Origin: Planctomycetota bacterium
GTDB taxonomy: Bacteria; Planctomycetota; Phycisphaerae; FEN-1346; JAACEH01
NCBI GenBank assembly: GCA_016935955.1
Contig: JAFGPY010000099.1
Location: 1 to 21,181 of the forward strand
DNA: 21,181 nt
Direction of reading: 5' to 3'
Positions 9,001-15,000 of this stretch are shown here, piece after piece (position 1 is the stretch's first letter; each line of letters opens with the position of its first letter). The notes beneath the pieces were generated by a model. The model ran no database searches. It was given only the letters and a program-made list of their open reading frames with translations, and was not told the origin of the DNA. A program made the position numbers and the translations under genes.

Positions 9001-11368
9001 GAACGTGTCCGAGCAACCCGTTACCGTTTGCGTGCGGCCGGACCCCTTCAACGACTGGACGCGCCTGGAGGTGCTCAATGCCAGGGGCGTAGCCGACGCC
9101 CGGGGAATGCACGGCCAGGGCGTCGGCCCGCGGCTCAAAGCGTCCCACCTCGTGACGCTCGCCCCCGGGCAGACGACGTCGCTGCGGCACGACCTGCCGC
9201 GCACCCAAATGGGCAAGGTGATGCTTGAGCCCGGCCGCTACCACGCCCGTGTGACGATCAACGTGATCAACGGGATGTGGGACCACCTGCCGGGATTGGC
9301 GGAGCTTGCGGCCGAGCAGGGCGTGACGCTGTGGAAAGGTATTGTGGCGTCCGGCCTCGCGCCGCTGACGATTGTTGCGGCTCCCGACGAGCCCTGGGGC
9401 GAGGCGAGCAAGGGCACGCAAGCGCACCCGCGGAAGGAGCTGCCAGGCCGAGTCCTTGCGGCCGACGGTCGCCCCGTGGCCGGCGCCGAGGTCCGTTACT
9501 ACGGCAACAGGACCGCGACGACGGATGCCGACGGATCGTTCGTGCTGGAGGTTCCGGACACGCAATCCGCGTGGACGATCGACGTCCTGGTACCCATGTG
9601 GGTGCGTCCCTACGGCATGTTGCTTGATCCCGCGCGCGGATACCCGGCCGCACTGGAGATTCGTCTTCCGCCGACCCGGGCGCTCAGGGGACAACTGGTG
9701 GACGACCAGGGCCGGCCCGTGACCCAGGCGAGCATCAGCGCCGGCACTCACTCTCATGGCGACTGGATCAGTCCGCCGGTCCGCCAGTGGCCTGACGGAC
9801 GCTTCGATCTGGCGGCCCCGATCGACGAGGACAACCCCAGGGACGTGATCATCGGCGTCGAGGCGCCCGGCCTGGCTCCGCAGGTCGTGGTATGGACCGA
9901 CGAGGAGGCGGCGCGAGCGGACACGCAGATCGTCCTCGACGCGGGCCGGCCCTGCGGCGGCGTGATCGTTGACGCCCGGGGCGAGCCCGTCGCCGGAGCC
10001 CGGATCGTTTCCGACTACGTCGGCAAGTCGCGCTTCGCGAAATTCGAGAGGATCACCGACCAAGCCGGACGGTTCGACATCGAGTACTTCCCATCGAGCC
10101 TGCCCGTCGCCGTCACGGTATTCTCCGACGACCGCATCCCGCGGCGAGGCGTGATGCTGACCGCCGACAAGACCGACCACCGCATTGTCATGCTCGACAG
10201 GCTCGCGGTTCGCGGCCGCGTCACCGACGCCCGCACGGGCGAGGCTGTGGAGGCCTTCATCGCCGTTCCCGGGCGCAAGTCAAGCGGAACCGGCGGCGAC
10301 AAGTGGTACTGGGACAACGAGGAAGCGACGACCGGTTCGCATGGCGACTACACGGTGACGTTCGGCGAAGGGTCGTCGATGGCCGTTCGCATCGAGGCGC
10401 CCGGCTACGTGCCGTGCGTCAGCCGGACCATTCTCCCCGAGGAAAGCGACGTGCGGATCGACTTGGCCCTGGAATCTGGCCGCAACGTCGAGGGCACAGT
10501 CGTTGACGGCGATGGCAAGCCCCTGGCCGACGCGCTGGTGATGGTGGCGACAGCGGACGCGCCGCTGTACCTGAGCAACGAGACCAGGGACCCGCCCGGA
10601 GGCGCAACGGCCGCCACGACGGGCGCCGACGGGCGGTTCACTCTGCCGCCGCAAGCCAAGCCGTTCCTAGTGGTCGTCCAGCACGAAACAGGCTACGCGC
10701 TGGTGCCGGGCGAGAGGGTCCTGCCTGCGGGCAAGATCGCCGTGGGGGCGTGGGCTCGCGTTGAGGGCGACCTGATCCTGGCCGGCGCGCCGGCCGCGGG
10801 CGAGAAGATTCTGATCCAGTGCTGGAGCACTCGCCCGATACTTAACGACCGCCCCTTCGTCCGCTATTCCGTTCAAGCCGAGACCGACGCTCAAGGCCGG
10901 TTTGTCGCCGAGCGCGTCGCAGCCGATAACGTCCAGATATGCCACTGGATTCAGCATCGGCGTGGGGCATGGGAGACGCACCGGCACGTGAAACTGCAAC
11001 TGGCGCCGGGTGAGACGGCGCGCGTGAACCTCGGGGCCAATGGCCGCACGATCACCGGCCGCCTCCAGTTGCCCGAGCCGCTGAAGGGCGCGAACTACTG
11101 GCCCTATGCCAACGCCAACATCCTGCGGTCCCAGGAAGGCGCCTACGTCACCTTCGACGTGAACGACGACGGCAGCTTCCGCGTCGAGGGCGTGCCGCCG
11201 GGCGAGGCGTGGCTCAGGGTGACCGCCTACGAGCCTCAACCAAATGGGCAGAGCTTCCACGGTCGGGAGGTGGCTGCGCTGAAGCTCAACCTGTCGATCC
11301 CCGAGACTCCGGCCGACGATCCCGACAAGCCGCTCGATCTAGGCCAGTTGAAGCTGGAGTCTCCGTAA
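2..11368 (+). CDS. Giant multidomain exported protein, 5' end outside window (regulatory-like, secretin-like, HEAT and Ig-like modules)
   Basis: The frame is open to the left edge. The first Met (17) has no ribosome binding site and lies inside a SecD-P1-head-like stretch (MAVIVEGNVVAAPIV), so the true start is upstream. Residues below are counted from that Met. Order: SecD-P1-like to about 48; two LVG-W modules (60-180, 214-320); HEAT-like helices (about 350-537); a beta-rich module (555-708); a secretin-like domain (857-1118); seven carboxypeptidase-regulatory-like domains (1134-1828, e.g. VEGRVVDPDGNPVAGAEV); Ig-like (1830-1964); four more regulatory-like domains (1994-2405); Pro-rich linker; NTF2/SnoaL-like (2453-2575); Ig-like (2595-2748); HEAT-like (2757-2932); Ig-like (2966-3127); about seven regulatory-like domains to the end. 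No catalytic motif is visible. The modules imply location outside the cytoplasm. It may be the C-terminal part of a second M56 receptor (inference). Its function is unknown; an adhesive or sensory surface role is possible. Confidence 0.88.
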   Translation, partial: NLNRAMAVIVEGNVVAAPIVRARLGDCAVIYGLRDQQHANDVVRGLQPLVSTSGKQAAAGVWPPLLDSKALVGAWLRERTKNENGAGDPDYELMILHPDGPWAQVSLWGKPEKPSRIRIDSQGPAWECYQHPEGSPAPKLIRWTDADHTKSVGYDEHVAALEPGRVVFAAWAVNMLRSWEYRRCDPSQWQNLTTALARTAAPRLDPYPPQENVTWPGPLNPSRLVGTWFQRRENEPSPFLILRADRFWAEGSLSGTPNDPTGVVVHRSGRRWDLRRNGAPWSDTVLAFDDSAVPRSIASLDPSHLNFDTDPILRGVLVSSYDRCDATAATSIERAAAAAGPWALGVAAGTEDDAAKRRIRELVYVLRHSAGFSRVDEWSAAMKELAEIGRPAVPDLAAELDRTSNDGTMRQIGFVLRVIRDPRAVPALIRALPRTALASSDFGAGNWRTLFGNEDVHNFMLDHQLESPRGPDFTWNRAVTQITYALEGITGHQEGHAALSAVPRSDDPDEVRRVKAIRSQEAQQWQQWWDAHHAELATADELASLGTASTDEQIERAGIARFGPVFPTGAAVHLGPIVESVMYNQGLGDDKPPCLDFDTGKMYQFPKGLPETTPWLNENGIDAFAIRTNNGSYTVYGQDTHAWRVDAGLWNNLEEQLRGGRLALPSTVHGEFGWSAIWGGYPVTFLFTTRAGGRGIVQFVGENEEPPALRIRYRMVVDDGWPAGDGTEDRDETNAGDTSAASEKNDDALAELSGLPVRGYDLPPLLPEYPAPPLASRMDGSQRRDVSQLAQAAARLKALKQIEDRARSGEPWQSQGGRAAVRFLEGKGARIELRQAADGRWSVDRAGRTAPRAGNDAQHFSTKGDARIEVRQTPEGHEQVARLVDQMWTDHLNRDQRMVSVESRFILTDGDDAAAVDRWLAANAPDKVAETPAPDASHDSRVLDAGGAEAFLELVNARKSAVTTFAPRLTLWNGQLSYICDATMNVQEIARLDRPGRPRELVRLDRCGLLQVRPTVSDDPRSVRLDLHPRLVQDAEKEGPADPASPLLLVADLSASLNVPGGATVVLRVPVPVQRLLGVTDPPAEEAGEAAYDEGSPLKAVFGQAPQDGAKVLWLIVKPQVIAEDKAAADQAAPGDEAVEGRVVDPDGNPVAGAEVLLLELGPHYGNCEYPLEQKAHVRTVTGTTGTFSVPAAARPASAVFQTVVRKEGFGLGHKWNLGFPTADGKPHRIRLTRQSVLGGTVVDEQDRPIAGAEVLADLYFVKDTSSVDIQGGIRGLNWLTARTDDDGRFAFSNIPEGCWAEFVVRAPGRATVATVLDEPPLKYRAGQTDIRLVLPPEGRIEGVAVDKATGKPVADEQFVISSHDANERPGTLARTDGSGRFVFTGLAAGTWTIRGASSAIWQGAQTAEWVAAPCFVQVKSGGTASARIELEPGGLLDVTLTDAATGKPFRGVVMLIGGVREDQAGDDAPDNHRTDREKYVMVTGLDGTVRMRLMPGHYDVIATKSLERLSGEPQYGPESGQVEIDVKAGQTQRVSLRMQRLADAARSGSRRSAALGGRVTDPEGRPVAGATVHLLPWFTQPVAQTDADGAFTLPLGARRNDLTLVARSADGKLAAAVDVTADAETIDVRLAPALAISGLVLDEQGRPVAGAPLTFIPISAALRIPVSYAESVTGEDGRFDVGALPADHDYRLTINHGGPGECVVALGIARTSVRQVDARDGRIDAGTVTLPAADRSVAGVVVDAHGQPVPGVTVWSSGNSTLDAADGQPFRKAAADEAGRFRVENVCPGGLDLWVDDKDAGLSGRTSARVDREAKDPDDVRIVVNVRTSSPRVVRLDDVRITLHPTQPKWQPGETPTFTAEIENTGQRRLAAVVGPQPQGGHLQVDGRWYPVTFGDGDMVTGVTLEPGSTVKDVPVHPSPAFTRFAILQPGVRKLRLGMLIQDPQMPPPYSVTVAEGELVEIEIPPQDEGSGNDARDGGKTGDAAQPGAKTEVGTGQGLLELRLVAEDTGRPIAGTRIVVWLEILSLADKAAAFPVDTMAQMTTHGLARVIRRAAETDGSGLASFRLPAGQYVLNSADASGDEKYGRRRIDRNVAIVEGQTERLEVELARPPETPPVAIVVSDPDGRPAAGVKVSLMAAGKSAEATTDAAGRAELPVPSPLRKDRPEEVIVWARVADSNLAGLAKLGEPAVPLSVQLAPGLVLDGTVVDLEGRPVAEAVVRVSIEKPRGGAIGEARTRTDAQGRYEIRQGLPVGQRYFLHVNVIDNWSSSPGTGPTGRFGGAVVSLGQRKPGESHIEVDKVVLEPADCSVSGIVVDADGKPVPGVDVCVSSHWPPAAAVEAVQPRRLVSTDQQGRFRLEGLCKGSVHLRGLWSGLGALASKAPPAGGAMSSVKLTLTGDAEDVRMILRPAEEVFPAMKPRPADQPGQADPPAPPPAPANAATPPVQTRTVRDTRTEDVARQFLAAAEANDMEQAAQLSAGEFDGWLPAESVDALQLDERPFGWTSKYLKSAVGEMRHGVLSRCSAAYLVTHDLRVEGNVTGVWLGVAEKPLVLLVLKKTWAGWRMATFDEAWPDHGRQLAAHVERVNKVDAALAASWGEAVEGVQVRLWAEKTAWAQGDEPDLFLGVRNVGTEPFRTGVTHTGDCHQQVEVDGQWYGWAERMSPDVTPALITLEPGQMLPKLHGIGLHAGYGWALPKAGGRPPWAPGDDSAWGRRLMLAPGKHTIRVLCKAEGKTEPAVSNAVEIEVLPLEDRPPAAGSLEQMSREVLRQRLQRWARNPQHGRPDERMADPDNVDQVLAETGASADVLLRRVATARLLEWADRERVRARLIELAQDEDSLVKLHATSVLACLGDKQNALFLRVIASGMQTLTSSEFERNDAAWTLLAMGNKLPVAANDHSRFFDSILEQVRAAHVADREVGPEVLAVLAAQLQPGPAPEGTTAAEPRAGAATESAKSAADAPADGLAWGEPVDGIRCAVRPLQPAYAADEDILLEVRYQNVSEQPVTVCVRPDPFNDWTRLEVLNARGVADARGMHGQGVGPRLKASHLVTLAPGQTTSLRHDLPRTQMGKVMLEPGRYHARVTINVINGMWDHLPGLAELAAEQGVTLWKGIVASGLAPLTIVAAPDEPWGEASKGTQAHPRKELPGRVLAADGRPVAGAEVRYYGNRTATTDADGSFVLEVPDTQSAWTIDVLVPMWVRPYGMLLDPARGYPAALEIRLPPTRALRGQLVDDQGRPVTQASISAGTHSHGDWISPPVRQWPDGRFDLAAPIDEDNPRDVIIGVEAPGLAPQVVVWTDEEAARADTQIVLDAGRPCGGVIVDARGEPVAGARIVSDYVGKSRFAKFERITDQAGRFDIEYFPSSLPVAVTVFSDDRIPRRGVMLTADKTDHRIVMLDRLAVRGRVTDARTGEAVEAFIAVPGRKSSGTGGDKWYWDNEEATTGSHGDYTVTFGEGSSMAVRIEAPGYVPCVSRTILPEESDVRIDLALESGRNVEGTVVDGDGKPLADALVMVATADAPLYLSNETRDPPGGATAATTGADGRFTLPPQAKPFLVVVQHETGYALVPGERVLPAGKIAVGAWARVEGDLILAGAPAAGEKILIQCWSTRPILNDRPFVRYSVQAETDAQGRFVAERVAADNVQICHWIQHRRGAWETHRHVKLQLAPGETARVNLGANGRTITGRLQLPEPLKGANYWPYANANILRSQEGAYVTFDVNDDGSFRVEGVPPGEAWLRVTAYEPQPNGQSFHGREVAALKLNLSIPETPADDPDKPLDLGQLKLESP
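194..556 (+). repeat. LVG-W module, copy 1 (protein-level tandem repeat)
   Basis: This is the first of two related modules of about 110-120 residues inside the giant gene. It starts LVGAWLRERT, continues with a beta-rich core (YELMILHPDG, WAQVSLWGKP) and ends WEYRRCD. Copy 2 has the same landmarks in the same order. The match is visible in protein, not in DNA, so the duplication is old. I do not recognise the family; the LVGxW opening resembles lipocalin-like or META-type beta-barrel starts, but that is only a resemblance. Confidence 0.6.
656..976 (+). repeat. LVG-W module, copy 2 (protein-level tandem repeat)
   Basis: This is the second copy of the module at 194-556. It begins LVGTWFQRRE, has the beta strands FLILRADRFWAEGSL and WDLRRNG, and ends SYDRCD, matching WEYRRCD of copy 1. 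About 33 residues of proline-containing linker separate the copies. It is slightly shorter than copy 1. Confidence 0.6.
2585..3370 (+). other. Secretin-like domain embedded in the giant protein
   Basis: The order of short motifs follows the secretin (type II/III secretion GspD-like) domain. RIEVRQTPEGHEQVARLVDQ resembles the end of an N-domain; then come MVSVESRFIL, FAPRLTLWNGQLSYI (compare 'aPrvt..NGq.A.i'), LQVRPTVSDDPRSVRLDLHP, SASLNVPGGATVVLRVPV and the closing LWLIVKPQVI. Real secretins are outer-membrane pore subunits with this domain at the C-terminus. Here it sits mid-protein with regulatory-like domains after it, so pore formation is doubtful. The family resemblance is read from motifs only. 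Confidence 0.6.
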
Positions 11369-11461
11369 GACGGAGGGCAGGCACAGCCCCATCGCAACGA
11401 CATCGCCCGCAGGCCACAAATCGCACACAACCTATTGCATAAAACCACTTACAAACAGCGG

Positions 11462-11515
11462 CCGCGTCGGTGCCGGGAGGCTTTCCCACGCCGGCGCGGT
11501 CGCCAATTTCATTTT
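11462..11515 (+). terminator. Possible intrinsic terminator of the giant gene (imperfect)
   Basis: Bases 11462-11472 pair with 11489-11499 over 11 bp with two G-U pairs. After a 2x2 mismatch a 4-bp stem (11475-11478 with 11483-11486) closes on a GGCT loop. A T-rich but interrupted tract (TTT at 11507, TTTT at 11512) follows at a distance of 7 or more bases. The stem is strong but the tract is too far and broken for a textbook terminator. It lies about 95 bases after the giant gene's stop and just before the blaI promoter, which fits insulation of the operon. Confidence 0.4.
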
Positions 11516-11530
11516 CTACGGGTTTTTCCG

Positions 11531-11558
11531 TTGCACTCGACTACGACCGTAGTACAGT
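11531..11558 (+). promoter_or_regulatory. Candidate sigma70-type promoter of the blaI operon
   Basis: TTGCAC (11531-11536) could be the -35 and TACAGT (11553-11558) the -10, 16 bp apart. The matches to TTGACA/TATAAT are moderate (3 and 4 of 6). Its support is mostly positional: the left operator arm fills the spacer, and the -10 lies between the two arms, as expected for a repressed promoter. The blaI start codon is about 48 bases downstream. Confidence 0.4.
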
Positions 11559-11574
11559 AACTACGGTCGTAGTC
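11539..11574. promoter_or_regulatory. BlaI operator pair: perfect 15-bp inverted repeat, 6-bp spacer
   Basis: The left arm GACTACGACCGTAGT (11539-11553) and right arm ACTACGGTCGTAGTC (11560-11574) are exact reverse complements, separated by ACAGTA. Each arm is itself a near palindrome (ACTACG..CGTAGT), so each can serve as one BlaI dimer site; BlaI/MecI operators are known to be dyads of TAC..GTA type. The two site centres are 20 bp apart, close to two helical turns, putting both dimers on one DNA face. It lies about 32 bases before the blaI start codon, implying autoregulation of the operon. Confidence 0.8.
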
Positions 11575-11605
11575 AATCTGGTTCTCAATACTGGGGAGTG
11601 GGCTC

Positions 11606-12022
11606 ATGGCGGACAAGGCGTTTCGTGACGGCACATCGGGCGAGCCCAAGGGCTCGCTGACCGGGCAGCAACTGGAGATCATGGAGGCGGTCTGGGCCGG
11701 ACCGCCCGAGGGGTTGACCGTGGCCGACATCTGGCAGCTCCTGGCCGCGCGGCGAGAGGTCGCCCGCACCACGGTCCTGACGATGGTCACGCGGCTGGCC
11801 GAGCGCGGCTGGCTGCTCCGCGACGGCGAGGGACGCTCGTACCGTTACCGCGCCGCCTGCGGACCCGAAGCGGCCAAGGGCCGCCTGGCCTTGGACTTCC
11901 TCAACGAGTTCTTCGACGGCTCGGCCCACAAGCTGATGGCCGCTCTCACCTCAACCGACATCTCGGACCAGGAACTGGCGGAAGTTCGCCGCGTGCTTGA
12001 CGAGTGCGAGGAGGACGCGTAA
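11606..12022 (+). CDS. blaI: BlaI/MecI/CopY-family transcriptional repressor
   Basis: This 138-residue protein has a winged-helix DNA-binding domain at about 17-85. LTGQQLEIMEAVW is helix 1, TVADIWQLLAA is helix 2, and ARTTVLTMVTRLAERGWL holds the recognition helix (about 53-67) and leads into the wing (GRSYRYRA). The C-terminal helices (FLNEFFDG, ISDQELAEVRRVLDE) match the family's dimerisation part. The length is close to the usual 120-130. The start is supported by GGGGAG at 11593-11598, seven bases ahead of ATG. The family represses target promoters as dimers and is inactivated after the partner M56 protease is triggered. The paired palindromes just upstream suggest that it represses its own operon. 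Its stop overlaps the next start (TAATG), so the pair is probably translationally coupled. The family call is secure; its signal is unknown. Confidence 0.95.
   Translation: MADKAFRDGTSGEPKGSLTGQQLEIMEAVWAGPPEGLTVADIWQLLAARREVARTTVLTMVTRLAERGWLLRDGEGRSYRYRAACGPEAAKGRLALDFLNEFFDGSAHKLMAALTSTDISDQELAEVRRVLDECEEDA
12008..12015 (+). promoter_or_regulatory. Ribosome binding site fixing the receptor start at 12022
   Basis: GAGGAGGA lies inside the end of blaI, six bases before ATG at 12022. It favours that ATG over the in-frame GTG at 12004, which lies upstream of this site and has no good site of its own. Confidence 0.8.
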
Positions 12023-15000
12023 TGGGCGCTTTGGGTGGTTGGCTTTCGGACGCGATCGTCCAGCGGATCGGCTGGGCGATCATTCACAGCCTGTGGCAGG
12101 GCGCCGCGGTCGCCCTGCTGCTGGCCCTGGTGCTCCACGCCCTGCGGCGGCGCGGCGCGCAGGCTCGCTACCTGGCCGCATGCGCCGCACTGGCCGCCAT
12201 GGTGGTCCTGCCCGTGGTCACGGCCAGCCTCGTGTCGCCGCAACCGGCCGCCCAGGCGCTTGCGCCCGTCGACGCGCAGCTCGCGGTCGACCTTCCCGCG
12301 GACCCCGGCGACGCCATGCCGCCGCGCGGTGCGCCGGCGTTCGCCGCTCAACCGGACAACGCCCTCGCGCCTGCGCCGCCCAGGCCACAGGCCGCCGCTT
12401 CGGTCGCGCGGCCCGCGCCGCGGGCTCCCGCTCCCACCCGGTGGTATGACGGCCTGGACCGCCTCATCGAACCCGCGCTGCCGGCCCTGGCAGCCATGTG
12501 GCTGGTGGGCGTGGCGGCCATGTCGCTGTGGCACGGCTTCGGATGGATCCACCTTCACCGCACCAAGCGTCGCGGCTCGCGCCCGGCGTCGCGGTCGCTG
12601 CAGGACGTCTGCCGGCGCTTGGCGCACCAGCTCCGCGTCAGCCGCCCTGTGCGGCTCCTGGAGTCGGCCGTCGTCGCCGCGCCGGTCGTCGTCGGCTGGC
12701 TGCGCCCGGTGATCCTCATGCCCGTCGGCGCCGTGACCGGACTGACGCCCGCACAGCTCGAAGCCGTCCTGGCCCACGAGCTGGCTCACATCCGCCGCTA
12801 CGATTGCCTCGTGCGGCTGGCGATGGCCGTCGTCGAGACGCTGCTGTTCTACCACCCGGCCGTATGGTGGATCTCTTCGCGCGTCCGCGACGAGGCCGAG
12901 CACTGCTGCGACGAGATGGCCGTCGCGGTGTGCGGCAACCGGCGCGTCTACGCCACGGCCCTGGCCCGTGCAGCCGAGTTGGGCCGGCGGCCGCGGCCGC
13001 GCCTTGCCGCTGCGGCCGACGGAGGACGACTCCTGCCGCGCATCCGACGCATCCTCGGCGTCAACGTCACCGAGACCGGCCGCACGCGAACCTGGGTTGC
13101 CGGGCCGCTGGTCCTCGCCGCCCTGGTGGCCGCGGGAATCGCCATGTGGGCCACCATGTCCAACGGCCGGACCGACGACGAGAACACCGGCCCGGCGCGG
13201 TTCCTGGCCGTGCGGCCCAATTGCGACGACGACCTGTTCGATGCCGACGGCGAACCGGCCGGTACGCTGAAGTGCCTGACCCATCGGATGATTCCCTGGA
13301 ACCACACCCACCAGCCGCGCGACTTCATCTTCGAGTTGCCCCCCGGCGACGAGCCCGTCACACCGGTTTGGATCTACGTGGAGCCCGCGGGCGGCGGGAT
13401 GAACTTCGCCAATCTGGGCGACGTGCACGTCGAGCGCCGTGCCGACGGTCGCCGCGTGGCCGTAGCCAGCGCAGAGTTGCCGTCCACCTACAAGGGCGCG
13501 CTGATCAAGCGAGACCTGGACGCGGTGGACGTCTCGTTGGCCTACTACCACGGTCCGCGCGGCGAACCCGACGCAACGTTCGCCGGACCGTTCGCGGCGG
13601 GCGTTACGCGCGTTGACGATGGCGGCAAAGACTACACACTGTTCACGGGGCCACTCGTCGCTTTGGCCGGCCGCAGCGACGCCCAAGGCGTCGGCACGAT
13701 GCTGTCCGTATCGTTCGGCTGGGGTGTCCATCGGACGGTGTACCCACCATGCATCGCTTACGACGACAAGGGCGACTGGCACCTCGGCGAGCAGCGCTGT
13801 GGCTCGTTCGGCGGCAAGCGAACGCAGTTTGAGTACTGGTTCCCAGGCCTGCCGTTGGAGCGGATCGCGCGGCTGACGTTCAACGAGAAACCGTTCAGGG
13901 CCACGGCCCGCAACGTCACGGTCTACTGGCCGGACGTCTCCAAACGGACCTATCCGGCTTACCTGGACACCGTGGCCGCGCGGCTGGGGATCGAGAAGTT
14001 CGACGCGCAGGCACTCTACCGCTTCGGCACCAAGTCGCCCGAGGACGCCATGAAATGCATCGACCTCGTTCGCGACTACATGGCCCAGACGGCCACCAGC
14101 GTCATCACCCAGGGCCAGGTTAAGCCCGAGGACTTCCCGCCCGAGCAACAGGCGGCCGCCCGCGAGGCGGCCAAGGCGTGGCTCGCGTCGGAGGTCCCCG
14201 AATTGCGGGGTCCGGCGGTGACCCTGGGCCTGTGGGGCAAGTGGCCGGAGTTCGTCGAGCCGGCCGTCGACCTGGTGGCCAATGAGCCGACGTCGCATTG
14301 GCGAAGCGAAGTCGGCGAAGCGTTGCAGAGGTACGCGGCGAACCTGACCGACGCCGAGATTGAGAGGCTCGGCGAGCTGGTGCTCGCACGTGAGGATGAC
14401 TACGTCCAGGAATTCCTCGGCCGCCGCATCCTCAGGCACGCGCGCGGCGCTGCGGCCGAGGCCGTCCTCGCCAAGCTGGCCCACTCGCCGAAGATTTGGT
14501 GCTGGCGACTCGGCATCCAGGGCCTGCGCTACCAGGATCCGGACCACAAGTACGAGGCCCTTCGCCGCCTGCTCGACGAGTCGCCCGAGCTGGCTGCGAA
14601 GGTGGCCCTGACAGTCGGCGACATTCTCGGGCGCAGCGATTACCCGCGCGAGCGGCAGCGCGGCGCGGCCCTGGCCGCCGAGCTGCTCACGCCCGAGTTG
14701 TGGCGCGTCGACAGTGGATCGTGGCACAGCCTGCTCAGCGTGGTCGAGGCCGAGACCGACGCGGCGACGGCCACCAACACGATGATCGGCTTCCTGGAGC
14801 GCCTGGTGGACGAGTGGGACCTGTCGAAGACCACCGGCCGCTCCAACACGAACTACGTTGCCGTCTCCTTCTGCGTCGTGCGGCTGAACCGGCTCAACGG
14901 CGTCAACCTAGGCAACCTCGGTCCGCAGGACGGTCGGCACAGCAGCGAAGAATGGCTCCACGACTGGCGGGCCCTGGCTGCCGCGGCCGTCCGCTGGAAG

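Noticed and set aside
11435..11457. TTGCAT as a -35 element in the intergenic region
   Set aside because: No -10-like hexamer follows at 16-18 bp; the candidate at 11531-11558 fits the operator much better.
12004..12006. In-frame GTG as start of the M56 receptor
   Set aside because: The GAGGAGGA site at 12008-12015 lies downstream of it and is correctly spaced for the ATG at 12022. BlaI/M56 pairs commonly overlap in this way.
13483..13494. STYK (SxxK) in the receptor, which resembles the penicillin-binding motif of BlaR1
   Set aside because: It sits in a beta-rich region with no SxN or KTG motif at fitting distances. The WNH-like string nearby comes before it, not after as in BlaR1. I treat it as chance, though a structure prediction would settle it.
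12498..13616. Overlapping + strand frame of 372 codons, and a similar one at 19814-21085
   Set aside because: Both run out of frame through the M56 and peptidase domains, have Arg/Gly-rich composition and carry no domain signal.
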